Source: Nageia nagi (taxonomy: Eukaryota; Pinophyta). Taken from it: a stretch of 64,000 nt of DNA. The stretch spans positions 121,210,001-121,274,000 of the forward strand of contig JBITNC010000001.1 of NCBI GenBank assembly GCA_050084985.1, read 5' to 3'. Positions 32,250-42,872 of this stretch are shown in pieces. The notes below the pieces were generated by a model. That model was not told the origin of the DNA. It did no database searches and saw only the letters and a program-made list of their open reading frames with translations. The translations under genes were made by a program, and so were the position numbers. Position 1 is the first letter of the stretch. Each line of letters begins with the position of its first letter.

Positions 32250-32660
32250 GTAGCCATGCATGGAGGTCGCATTCACCCCAAGGAGGTGCAACATCCCAAG
32301 GGACTCCACCCCCTGTGGGAGGTGTGACATTGAAGGGGCTACCAACCATCCCACATGGGTGATGCGACACCCAAGGGGCCACTACTTTCCCACAAGGGGT
32401 GCATGACACCCAAGGGGCCACTACCTCCCAATGTGGGGTGCACGATACCCAAAGGGTCGTCAAATGCCTATTAAAGATGGCATGACATTCACAAGGCCGC
32501 CATTCATTCCTCTATGAAAAGTGGAACCTTCTTGGGCTACTGTCCATGGAATCCTCTCATTCTTTACCATCTAGTGGCTCCTCCTCCTCCTATGTGCTTG
32601 CACCTCTAGGGAGTTTTTTTTCCACTACACCACAATAATTATTTTCCCTCTTCCTCTCTT
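32250..32660 (+). other. C-rich island with 39-bp tandem repeats in the leader of element G
   Basis: GC-richer block about 0.8-1.2 kb after the primer site. Between 32270 and 32500 about five units of 39-40 bp (ACACCCAAGGGGCCACTACC and GGGGTGCATG) repeat, two of them nearly identical; the reverse strand translates as 13-residue WVSCTP-type repeats. Then a CT-rich part (CTCCTCCTCCTATG). The rest of the leader (31477-33990) is AT-rich and empty of genes. Confidence 0.75.
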
Positions 32661-34019
32661 ATCCATGTTAGGGTTGCTTATTTTTCAAGAGAAAACTTAT
32701 GATTATTTAAACCATGTTTGATCTTAGGTTGGACTGTGGTTTGTAGTTGGGCACAATTAATTTTTAACACCTCATTTCACATGCTTTGTTAACCTTCTAG
32801 ATGTTACCTATTATTTAATTTTTTTTAGTTCACATTTTTTCTCTCATATTTAATGCACTTGGTGAAATAATGCAATTTTATAATAATTTTTCCTAGAGAA
32901 TGGTTGGATGGTGGATAGATAGTAAATAGTTTCTTTACTTCCTCTTAATTTGGTGAGAAGTATAGCTTATTATTAAATTATTTCATTCTTAATCTTTTAT
33001 TATTATTCCTTGCAAAATCAATGATGTCTTAGCAATGAAATTTATTAATACAAAGGTGTGTTTATAATTTTTTTAAATAAAAATGAGGGGAAAAGATAAA
33101 TATTTTTTAGGTATTATTATTTAAAAAAATTGAAAGAAGAATATTTATGGAAATAAGAAATATTTATGGATAAATATTTTTTGGGTGTTAGGGAAATTGT
33201 TCCTACATTATTTTTTAATTGAGGAAGAGTATAATATTTTTTGATATTTATGGATGTTATTATTTCAAAAATAACAATTTAATTTTTCTCACATTATGTT
33301 TCACAAAATGGGTAATTATTTAAAAAATAAATAAAGGGGAAGATATTTATGGAAAGGTAAAGTAATAATTATTATTTATGGGCAATATTGAGTAAACTTT
33401 ATTATACAAAATTTATTGCATATATTTTTCAATAAGGAGAGGTAAAGAGGTAAAATAATAATTATTTTTTGTGAGCAATATTGAGTAAAATATATTCAAT
33501 ATATTAATAAAAATTTGTTATGGGTTCCATCTATTATGGTCCACTATTTTGTGCAAATTTCACTTGTTGTGGTCCATCACTTTGTGCAGGTTTCACTTGT
33601 TGTAGCCTATTGCCTATGTTCCTCATAAGTCTTGAGGTGTAGCTCCTTAATAAAACTACACATTAGGCTAAAAATAAAAACATATTTATATATGCTCCCT
33701 ACCTTATATCTAGTGCATGTAAGATTTTTTATTTTCCATGACTTCATTCAAATAGTAAAAGCAAAATGTTTTTTCATGAAGATCTTTACTTTTTGAAGTA
33801 CAAGATATATACCTTTTTTTTAAGCACATATTTTTTCTTAAAAGAAAAGGATATTTTTGTCGTTTCTAAAGATTTATGGTTATGGATAAAATAAATATTA
33901 TGACTACAAAGATATAAGTTGTATTTTAAAGGATGTTACTAATTTTTTGTAGTAATTATATGGGTATTAAGTATTATTTTATCATAATATTTTAAATAAA
34001 TTATGTTGATAAAAATAAA

Positions 34020-34207
34020 GTTAATTACTCTAAACCTTAACTTATGCATCTTAATATCACACTTTGGCAATGTGATATTTGATTTTATACTTGGTAAAAG
34101 TATAATTATATTTTGAAAGTTAATTGCTCTAAGCCTTAACTTATGCATCTTACTATCACACTTTGGCAATGTGATATTTGGTTTTATACTTGGTAAAAGT
34201 ATAATCA
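34020..34207 (+). repeat. 99-bp tandem duplication
   Basis: GTTAATTACTCTAAACCTTA... and GTTAATTGCTCTAAGCCTTA... start 99 bp apart, each containing a perfect ATATCACACTTTGGCAATGT-like core that can itself fold (TATCACA / TGTGATA). Interior of element G. Confidence 0.92.
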
Positions 34208-34967
34208 TGTTTTTTTTTTCAAAAATAAAGTTTAATATTTACCACCTCGATCTTTCCATCTTAAAAAATTTATATCCTTGTTTATTATTAATGCCACATT
34301 GTTAAGAAGTTTGTTATTTTGTTAATATGACCACATACATGTTGATAGCTATTCTTTATACAATAGTATTATTGATAATGGATATTTATCAACAAGTTTA
34401 TTGATGGATGGCCATTTCACTTTTAGTGATTTGATGGACTTATGGTTGGTATAAGGCTTAACTAGTGACATTCAAATTTGCATTTTGTGGTTTGAGACAT
34501 GATTTATAATTTTTAACTTAACGATGTTATTAATTTATAACTTGGTTAATGATAATATAATATATTATGATATGATAATATTCTCTTTTTTAAGAGAATA
34601 ACGAGACTCCATAACCTTGTCTATATGGCACATGTTCATTGAATGATGAGATTTTTTTATTCTATCATCATATTTATAATTAATTTACATAGACTTATGT
34701 GATGACCTTACCATTTGTATTAATGATATTTAGATATATTTTGTATCATCGATTTTTTTTTCATATAAATCTATGGTGACTTTACCATTCACATTCACGA
34801 TGTTTATATATGTATGGTTGATAAAGATTTTGATGAAGATTTTATTTTTGTAAACAAATCTATGTTAGATTTACCACCACTTCAATTGGGTTTACTATTC
34901 CACACTTACCTCATTTAAATGATTATAAATAAAGATCATCATTTGAATATGAAGACATGAATTAACC

Positions 34968-35114
34968 ATGGTAGTAAGGTATCCAACACATATTATTTAC
35001 GAAGAGTATCCAACACATTTTAGTTATGAAGAGGATTATGTTCCTCTTAATCCTCCCATTCATGCTCCTCCTAATCATTCAATTCATGCTCCTAATCCTT
35101 CAATCTCTAGTTAG
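34968..35114 (+). pseudogene. Proline-rich short open frame in element G
   Basis: 48 residues from ATG to TAG with internal echoes: YPTHIIYEEYPTHFSYEEDY then PPIHAPPNHSIHAPNPSIS. Composition is protein-like and unlike retrotransposon pol. It may be a gag-derived remnant or a captured piece; I do not recognise it. Confidence 0.35.
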
Positions 35115-35340
35115 CTTAATACTTCATGTTATCTTTGGAATAGTACTTCAGTTCATGTTACTTCATATAACATTAAGGAATGATCTTCATCTGGAGTTAT
35201 AGCCAATCCCTCTATTGAAATATGAAATTCAATCTTTACACTAGCAATTATATGTTGCCAACTACAAATGTAATATGTTTAAAAGGAAGAGAGTAATATG
35301 TGAGTAGGTATTTGATTTGATCATAGAAGAGCAAAATAAC

Positions 35341-35439
35341 ATGCAAACTAAGAATAACATATTGGTTGAGCGTTATTTTATGCTTTATGAGGAATTAAAT
35401 TCTTTTAAGCTCAATACTATGCCTCCTAAAAATTCTTAA
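35341..35439 (+). pseudogene. Short open frame in element G
   Basis: 32 codons (MQTKNNILVERYFMLYEELN); the frame is also open for ten codons upstream (FDLIIEEQNN). Weakly reminiscent of a gag spacer but without a motif. Low confidence. Confidence 0.25.
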
Positions 35440-36021
35440 GTCATTTGTTGAATATTGTGTTAAGTACTATCTACTAGTTGCTATTAGATACGAGTGGAAG
35501 AATGTTTAAGCAACATATATTTAGTTTCTTCTTACTATGTATATAAAAATTTATAACAAAATTATGCTTACTCAGTGTTGTTTAAATTTTTTTCTTATGA
35601 TTTGGTGTGGAAGGAAGTATATTATGATTATAACAGATCTTTATAACACTTTGTTATAAATGCTTCATACTACTATGATAAGCATTTGAAGCCCTAATCT
35701 TGTTTATAAAGTTAACCTTATGGGAAAGATATATCTACATATATAAGTTTTGGTTCATCTTCATTAACATTTAAATAAATATTTTAAATTGATCAAGTAA
35801 TCAATGATTAAGTCTTCTACATTTTTTACAAAAATTTAAATAATGATGCAAATTGATAATATATAAAAACCTTGTGTAATTATAACTTGATGGATTATTG
35901 TTTCATTTTATGAAGTTATGTTGCTTCTCTGTTAAGTTCTATCTATGTTTATGGATGTTTGAAAAGATAATATGAAAATTTTTATTTCTCTTTACATTCT
36001 TTGCTAAAGAGTTCTCATAAA

Positions 36022-36427
36022 TGGAGCGGTTAAAAAGGTTTGAACTTCTCCATGATTGCCAAATATTGGAGTGGTTAAAAAGATTTGATCTTCTCCATAG
36101 TTGCCAAGTCTTGGAGTGGTTAAAAAGATTCAACTTTTTTCATAATTTTTTGAATATTAGAGTAGTTAAAAAGGTTCAACCTTCTCCGTATTTTTTAATA
36201 TTAGAGTAGTTAAAAAGGTTCGACCTTCTTTATAAATTTTGAATATTAGAATAGTTAAAAAGGTTTGACCTTCTTCTTAATTTTTGAATATTAGAGTAGT
36301 TAAAAAGATTCGACATTCTCTGTAACTTTTAAATATTGGAGTACTTAAAAAGGTTTTCCCTTTTTTGTACTTGTTGAATAATGGAGTAGTTAAAAATGTT
36401 TGACCTTCTTCATAATTGTCAAATGTT
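36022..36427 (+). repeat. 45-bp minisatellite, nine units
   Basis: Nine consecutive 45-bp units with core GGAGTRGTTAAAAAGRTT and a pyrimidine part (CTTCTYCATAATT). 406 bp in total; 45 is a multiple of 3 but no frame stays open through it. Lies about 100 bp before element H. Confidence 0.95.
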
Positions 36428-36535
36428 GATGGAAAAGTGAATCCATGTTATTTGATTAATGCTACCTTTTTCCATCATATACATATTAACTAGTAGCATG
36501 GTTAAGATGGTATTTTTTTTGTGATTAATGACTGT

Positions 36536-37996
36536 TGATTAAGATTGTGTAATATATGCGCCATGAACAATCTTAACCAAAGTAAATCAAGAACAAACTA
36601 TGGTGACAGTTTGATCTCCGGAGAAGGCCAGTTCCTTATACATTGGGTGTAGGAGAAGTAACAGGAAAGAAAATAAAAAGGAGTAGAGTGCGAGGAATTT
36701 AAGCAAAGGGTTTAGGGTGACAAGAGAGAAAGAAAATAAAAAGGAGTAGAGTGCGAGGAATTTAAGCAAAAAGGCTTAGGGTAACAAGAGAGAAAGCAAA
36801 GGTGGATCACTAGTTCAGCACGGGCTTTCATAGTGTGTGAAACCTTGGCCTGAATCTAGTGTAGCAGCTACAGTACAAGCTCTCACTCTCTAATAGTTTC
36901 CCAGCTTTACTCTACCATGTAGCATACATAGTTATACTAGCAACTTGCAATTATCATTTAGGAAACAAGCCAAGCTGCCACGATGTAACCAAATTAAGAA
37001 TGACAATCACTAGTGCTAGACAAGAAAGGTCAAGATGGTATCATATTACTGATAAAAACTATAGGTCTTCGAGAACAAATGTAAAGAGCAATACTAGGGC
37101 TTCCGACCCTTCTTTCACTTTATTTTCATATACTTATACTGTAGTAACAACAGTTATAAGAATTGCAGAACAGAAACATTTACAAAAATGGCTTCAAGAT
37201 TCTAGCCTTCTTTTAACTGATACTACCTACATACGCCACTTGGCAGAATATTACAAAAATGGGGCAGGTTGCAGATGATATAGCTTCTTGATAACTGTGA
37301 TCTGACCTCTCTCTGATCTCGTCTCTTCCGAGGTATTCTATTTACTGGCTCCGATTATTCAATCTCTCTTTGCTGACCTCATCTCTACATTTCGGGATGC
37401 TCTACTCACCGGCTTCGGCTATTTAATCACTCCTTGCTGACCTCATCACTTCCGAGACCTGATTTCATTCAAAAATGTGAACATTTTTCTCCTCGTAATG
37501 TCATCTTCATACTTCTGGAATGCTCTACTCACCTCCTCCAGAACCCGAGCTTTTCCACAACTGAGCTTTATCCTTTCTTCTGTGATATCATCATTTCATT
37601 CCGGAATGCTTTATCTACTGACCTTGGCTTCTCAATTCCCCTTACTGACCTCATCATCTTCGAAACCTAGTCTTTACCAAAATGTGACTGTCTTATCCTC
37701 CGCGATGTCATCATTTTATTCCGGAACGCTTTACTTCCGAAACATTTAATTTACGGGCTTCAGATTCTTCGATTATCTCTTGCTGACCTCACCTCCTCCG
37801 AAACCCAGGCTTTTCCGCAACTGAGCTTTATCCTTTCTTCTATGATGTCATCATTTCATTCCGGAATGCTTTATCTACTAACTCCAGCCTATTTTGTTTG
37901 CTCCAAAAAAACTCCCAGGGATCTTAAAATGAACTCATGATTGCAAGTAAAGTACACTGGGGCTTTAATAAAGAATTTATTATGTATGAATATACA
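36536..37996 (-). repeat. 3' LTR of element H
   Basis: 1461 bp; minus-strand start TGTATATTCATAC, end CTTAATCA. Contains repeated blocks with TGCTGACCTCATC and GATGTCATCATTTTATTCCGG at 37320-37880. Open stretches in it (37434-37749 and so on) are low-complexity by-products. Confidence 0.93.
36665..36790 (-). repeat. 63-bp tandem duplication in the LTR of element H
   Basis: Two nearly identical units containing AAGGAGTAGAGTGCGAGG start 63 bp apart; the same pair is at about 39935-40060 in the other LTR, so it predates the insertion. Confidence 0.93.
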
Positions 37997-38069
37997 TTAT
38001 GGCGACCTCTGGGGGAAAATATCACCTTTATCAAAGAGGAATTTAGAACCCAATCTAAAAAAATAATAC

Positions 38070-38250
38070 CAAAAATAATACCAACGCATTTAGCTACTAC
38101 ATAGGATCTGGACCACATGGATTCGAATTTTTTGTGTTTCCCCGGTTTAGCTCTGTCCTCATCCCATTTCAATACTAAATCTCCTTCTCTGAAAGTATCC
38201 GGAGTTGATTTTTGATCGTCGAACCACCTTTTACTATTTCATTTCTTCTC
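38070..38250 (-). pseudogene. Integrase C-terminal fragment of element H
   Basis: Minus strand: FDDQKSTPDTFREGDLVLKW, then DEDRAKPGKHKKFESMWSRSYVVAKC, the typical end of Ty3/gypsy (Tat/Athila-type) integrase, where 'GDLVLKWD' starts the C-terminal barrel and 'W.GPY' follows (here WSRSY). NQSYQDLRRRNEIVK precedes it in another frame. It is separated from gag by only about 70 bp. Confidence 0.88.
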
Positions 38251-38319
38251 CGGAGGTCTTGATATGATTGATTCCGGAGCTCTTTTGGGATTCAACTTTT
38301 CTTTTCAGAATACCGGAGA

Positions 38320-39654
38320 CTAGGGGTTTTTCCCTGATCTTATTTCCACAGCAAAAACTCCTATACCCGCTGGTGCAAAATTCATCAGGTTCACATCTCG
38401 GCTTATGTCGTCAGCTACACCAGGCGGAGGAATGCCCCCACTTCTTGACAAATATTCTTGGTATTGATAAATAGGACATGTGGTTTGTTCATGAGCGTCA
38501 TTGCAGGCCAAACACAAACCAGTGGCTGACCCTGAAGAGGAAGCTTGGCTTACATCCTCATTCAACACATTCTGAGCCTTTTCTACAGCAGGATAAGGAT
38601 ATCTTCTTGCATTGCTTTATCTGCTTAGAATGGTAATCTGGTTTGCCATATTTCTACACAAGTTTCGGAGTTCCTGAATCTCTGTCGATGAAGCTACCCC
38701 TTGATTCATATTAGGCTGATGAGGGGCTGGTAAGGCTAAGGGAGCTCTAGGGACTGGTAAGGTTGATGGCCATTGTTGGACAGGGGTGGGGATACTGGCT
38801 GGTGGTGGAGCCAAACTAATTGCTTGAGGTCTCAAAACTTACTGCTGAGCGATTATTAGAAAATAAGGCATTGGCATGCGACTTGGCAATTTCCCAACTG
38901 CAATAAGACAGGATTCAGCATATACTACTTGTCTATAGACCTCCGGGAAAGTATTTACTTCGAAATTTTGGATTTGCAGAGAGAGATCCAGAGGAAAGGC
39001 TCTCAGGTAATACATTAAGGCTTAAAATTGCTGAGGCCTGACTGGCATGGGGACTCTCATCCAAGTTTTTTGGAATCTAATATTGAAATCAGGGATATTT
39101 TCTTGCTCATATATTTTGATTGAAGTGAACTGTGTTAACAGGGAAAAAGGATCTCCTAATTCATTAAATTCTAAGATAAAGGGCTCTGCCAGTTGAGCCC
39201 AAGTGGTTATAGATCCATTAGGAAGGCCCCTGTACCAATCTAGGACCTTTCCTTTGAAAGACTGAGCCAGTAATCTCACCATGACATCTTCATGTTGGAT
39301 ATTGTGAATCTTAGCTAGGCCAGCTACATCAACACAATGCTCATAAGCCATTTTCTCTATAGTTGCATCAAACTCCGGAAGGGTTTTGAAAACATTCGTT
39401 GGGATGTCATGCAACATCGCCAGGGCTATTGGTACCCCATTGTCCCATTTCGGATAAATATTCTGAACTGGATTAGCCATTTTAGGAGAGGTATTTATAG
39501 TATGAAGATTAGATGATTCTGGCTTGGTAAAGGATTTTAGGGTGCTTATACTATTCAGAGATTTGTACTTGATCAGGGTCTTTCTCTTAGGAGCATCCAA
39601 CGTTCTAAAATCTGGTGCTTCTTTTGCTGCTCTAGTTTTAGATCTAGTCCACAT
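38320..39654 (-). pseudogene. gag of element H (Ty3/gypsy)
   Basis: Starts MWTRSKTRAAKEAPDFRTLD; capsid SFKGKVLDWYRGLPNGSITT and IPDFNIRFQKTWMRVPMPVR are clear Ty3/gypsy gag. After a TAA at about 39019 the frame goes on ALMYYLRAFPLDLSLQIQNF and FPEVYRQVVYAESCLIAVGK. A Pro/Ala-rich linker (38835-38617) and a zinc knuckle CLACNDAHEQTTC (CX2CX3HX4C) near 38510 follow. Three or four breaks in about 445 codons, so comparatively young. Element J carries the same gag type. Confidence 0.92.
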
Positions 39655-39773
39655 AAACTCTAGGTTGCAAAAGAAAATACAAGGTTCAAAAGCACATATG
39701 ATATTTACAAATAATTTGCTTTAATACATACCATAGATAGTGCTTCAGCAGAGTCGCCAATAAGTTTCTTCGT

Positions 39774-39791
39774 GTCCCACCGGGCATGCCA
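39774..39791 (-). promoter_or_regulatory. Primer-site-like sequence of element H
   Basis: Minus strand TGGCATGCCCGGTGGGAC, about 15 bases after the LTR end and 120 bp before gag. TGGCRYGCCCGGTGGGAC-like sequences sit at this position in plant Tat/Athila-type elements; I do not assign the tRNA. A second candidate, TTGGCGACTCTGCTG, lies 30 bp further on. Confidence 0.6.
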
Positions 39792-39805
39792 AAAAGAAAT
39801 ACTAT

Positions 39806-41327
39806 TGATTAAGATTGTGTAATATATGCGCCATGAACAATCTTAACCAAAGTAAATCAAGAACAGACTATGGTGACAGTCTGATCTCCGGAGAAGGCCA
39901 GTTCCTTATACATTGGGTGTAGGAGAAGTAACAGGAAAGAAAATAAAAAGGAGTAGAGTGCGAGGAATTTAAGCAAAGGGTTTAGGGTGACAAGAGAGAA
40001 AGAAAATAAAAAGGAGTAGAGTGCGAGGAATTTAAGCAATAAGGCTTAGGGGAACAAGAGAGAAAGCAAAGGTGGATCACTAGTTCAGCGCGAGCTTTCA
40101 CAGTGTGTGAAACCTTGGCCTGAATCTAGTGTAGCAGCTACAGTACAAGCTCTCACTCTCTAATAGTTTCCCAGCTTTACTCTACCATGTAGCAGACACA
40201 GTTATACTAGCAACTCATAATTATCATTCAGGAAACAAGCCAAGCTGCCACGATGTAACCAAATTAAGAATGACAATCACGAGTGCTAGACAAGAAAGGT
40301 CAATATGGTATCATATTACTGATAAAAACTACAGGTCTTCGAGAACAAATGTAAAGAGCAATACTAGGGCTTCCGACCCTTCTTTCACTTTATTTTCATA
40401 TACTTATACTGCAGTAACAATAGTTACAAGAATTGCAGAACAGAAACATTTACAAAAATGGCTTCAAAATTCTAGCCTTCTTTTAACTGATACTACCTAC
40501 ATACGCCACTTGGCAGAATATTACAAAAATGGGGCAGGTTGCAGATGATACAGCTTCTTGATAACTATGATCTGACCTCTCGCTGATCTCGTCTCTTTCG
40601 GGGTATTCTATTTACTGGCTCCGGCTATTCAATCTCTCTTTGCTGACCTCATCTCTACATTCCGGAATGCTCTACTCATCGGATTCGGCTATTTAATCAC
40701 TCCTTGCTAACCTCATCACTTTCGGGACCTGATTTCATTCAAAAATGTGAACATTGTTCTCCTCATGATGTCATCTTCATACTTCTGGAATGCTCTACTC
40801 ACCTCCTCCGGAACTCGGGCTTTTCCACAACTGAGCTTTATCCTTTCTTCTGTGACATCATCATTTCATTCCAGAATGCTTTATCTACTGACCCTGGCTT
40901 CTCAATTCTCCTTGCTGACCTCATCATCTCCGAAACCCAGTCTTTACCAAAATGTGACTATCTTATCCTCCGCGATGTCATCATTTTATTCCGGAACCTG
41001 GTCTTTACCAAAACGTGACTATCTTATCCTCCGCGATGTCATCATTTTATTACGGAATGCTTTACTTTCGGAACATTTAATTTACGGACTCCGGCTTCTT
41101 CGATTATCTCTTGCTGACCTCACCTCCTCCGGAACCCGGGCTTTTCCGCAACTGAGCTTTATCCTTTATTCTGTGATGTCATCATTTCATTCCGGAACGC
41201 TTTATCTACTGACTCCGGCCTATTTTGTTTGCTCCAGAAAAACTCCCGGGGATCTTAAAATGAACTCATGATTGCAAGTAAAGTACACCAGGGCTTTAAT
41301 AAAGAATTTATTATGTATGAATATACA
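39806..41327 (-). repeat. 5' LTR of element H
   Basis: 1522 bp, near-identical to 36536-37996; the extra about 60 bp are a tandem duplication around TGGTCTTTACCAAAACGTGA at 40940-41050. Confidence 0.93.
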
Positions 41328-42357
41328 ACGACTTGAATATCTTGACTAGGAGGCATAATAAAATCAACATTTTTTGTTATCCCCATTATAGTAGTGTTAT
41401 TAGAGCCCTTAACCCTCCAATTCAACATGTTTATAAATGAATAAAACTATATGCATATTAAGATGGAATTTGGTTCTTACAAACTATATATCTTGATTAA
41501 TGGAAAAAGGAGTGATGAACTCATGAAGAACCAAAAATTTGGTCCTAATCTATAAGTTTCCAAATGTGGTTACCCTTAACACTTATGTTATTGTTTCATT
41601 ACATTAAGACAAGCATGTTTTATAATCTTATTTTTGGCTTCCTTTTTGTAATAAAGTTTTCCTCAAGAGGGAGAAATATTATTATATATGATGTCAACTT
41701 CATATATATAAAAGCATATATGAACCTATATAATTGCTAAAATCAACTTCATAAGAAATCATATATGAACATATATAATTGCTAAAATTGATCATAATAC
41801 CTAAATTATAGGATAACCTACATAATTTCTTAGGATGGTAAAATTGACCTTGAGACCTATATTATGTGATATATAAACCTATATAATTAGTTAGGATGGT
41901 AAAGTTAACATTAAGAGGGAGTACAATATGAATGAATATTTTATTTTTAAATATTTAAAAGACCTTTTATATTATTGATAATATGGATCATTTTAAGATG
42001 ATTATATACTTATTTGACATTTTTTCTTAACTTATAGTAAATCTAACTAATCTTGTTATGAGCTGCTTGTAACTTGTAGGTTTTTTCTTGAGATTGCAAG
42101 TTACTTATGTTGGGTATGAAACCTAGTGGAGGCTTATCATTCAACATGTTGCTAAATAACTACTACTTGTATATTAACACCATTTATGGTTGATGGATTT
42201 GTATTATAAACTATTTATTTAATGGTTAAGTAGTTGAGACTTATAAAATCATCTCAATTCTATATTCTCAAGTTCTCATCTTCAATTGTATTTTCTATGG
42301 AGGAGAAATCTCTTACATTATTTTCTTCTTACTTTTCCTATGTTACATTAAGGAGAG
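41328..42357 (+). other. 3' interior of element G after H
   Basis: Resumes G. 41690-41910 has three loose copies of CATATATGAACYTATATAAT plus TTAGGATGGTAAARTT. From about 42045 the sequence follows the 3' untranslated region of A and B (GAGCTGCTTGTAACTTGTAG, GGAGGAGAAATCTCTTACAT) and ends with the purine tract AAGGAGAG at 42350-42357. No coding sequence seen. Confidence 0.7.
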
Positions 42358-42872
42358 TGTTAAAATATATAATGTATTATTATGTAAGTTAGTTTTTAGT
42401 TGGTATCTAAGTATTAATAATATTTTTATGTAATTCTGTATTTTATCACTAAATACCTAAAAATAATAAAGTAGTGGAACACTTTAACTTAATCCTAGCA
42501 TAACACTTGTCCATGCTAACCCCATGTAAACCTTGAGTTAAAAGATGAGGTTCTCACCTATAAATAAGGAGCATGGGCTTGTAGTAAAACACACTTAGAG
42601 AAGCATAAAAATGCTACTCTTGTATAATCATAGGAATGCTTTTGTAGGATTAGTATAGGAGAATTCTTGTAGAAGAATTCTTGAGAATTTGTAAGAAAGA
42701 GTTTTTGAGAAAATAGAAATTATAGATGGTTCAAGTGGATGTACTTATTTGGGAGGAACCACTATATATGATTGTATTATCTTATGTGAATGATCTATGT
42801 GTTCTTAAGATTAGTAAAAGATTCCATCCAAGGTGATCTTGGATGGAGATAAAAATCTACTTCATCTCCTTA
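42358..42872 (+). repeat. 3' LTR of element G
   Basis: TGTTAAAATA to about CTCCTT(A); 515 bp matching 30904-31422. TATAAATA near 42560. Confidence 0.92.

Larger units (their letters stand above)
36536..41327 (-). mobile_element. Element H: Ty3/gypsy element reduced to gag and integrase tail
   Basis: Minus-strand element: 5' LTR 41327-39806, primer-like site, gag 39654-38320, C-terminal piece of integrase 38250-38070, 3' LTR 37996-36536. Protease, RT, RNase H and most of integrase are missing, so pol was lost by deletion between about 38320 and 38250 or in an ancestor. LTRs are very similar, with CCGG sites kept in both, indicating the youngest insertion of the central part. No clear target duplication (ACTGT left, ACGAC right). 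Confidence 0.88.
30904..42872 (+). mobile_element. Element G: gutted Ty1/copia relative containing H
   Basis: LTRs at 30904-31422 and 42358-42872 (about 517 bp) open TGTTARAATATATAATG, close to the A family but distinct. Primer site, leader donor and 3' untranslated region (42045-42355) are alignable with A. No gag, RT, integrase or RNase H remains: the interior has tandem repeats and short open frames. H (36536-41327) is inserted in it. The 4 bases AATA occur on both flanks, a weak TSD. Confidence 0.85.

Noticed and set aside
32221-32463. Minus-strand frame with WVSCTP repeats as a repeat protein
   Set aside because: Explained by the 39-bp tandem array read antisense to element G.
36022-36427. 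45-bp repeats as a possible CRISPR array
   Set aside because: Units are directly adjacent without unique spacers, diverge from one another and lie in a plant retrotransposon; no cas genes.
37434-37749. Overlapping plus-strand frames in the H LTR
   Set aside because: Generated by repeated CT-rich blocks in both LTRs; no motif and opposite to the element's sense.
37997-38030. TGGCGACCTCTGGGGGAAAA on the plus strand as a primer site, implying a plus-strand element H
   Set aside because: It resembles a plant gypsy primer site, but gag, knuckle and integrase tail all read on the minus strand and a primer-like site sits at the minus-strand 5' LTR, so I kept the minus orientation.
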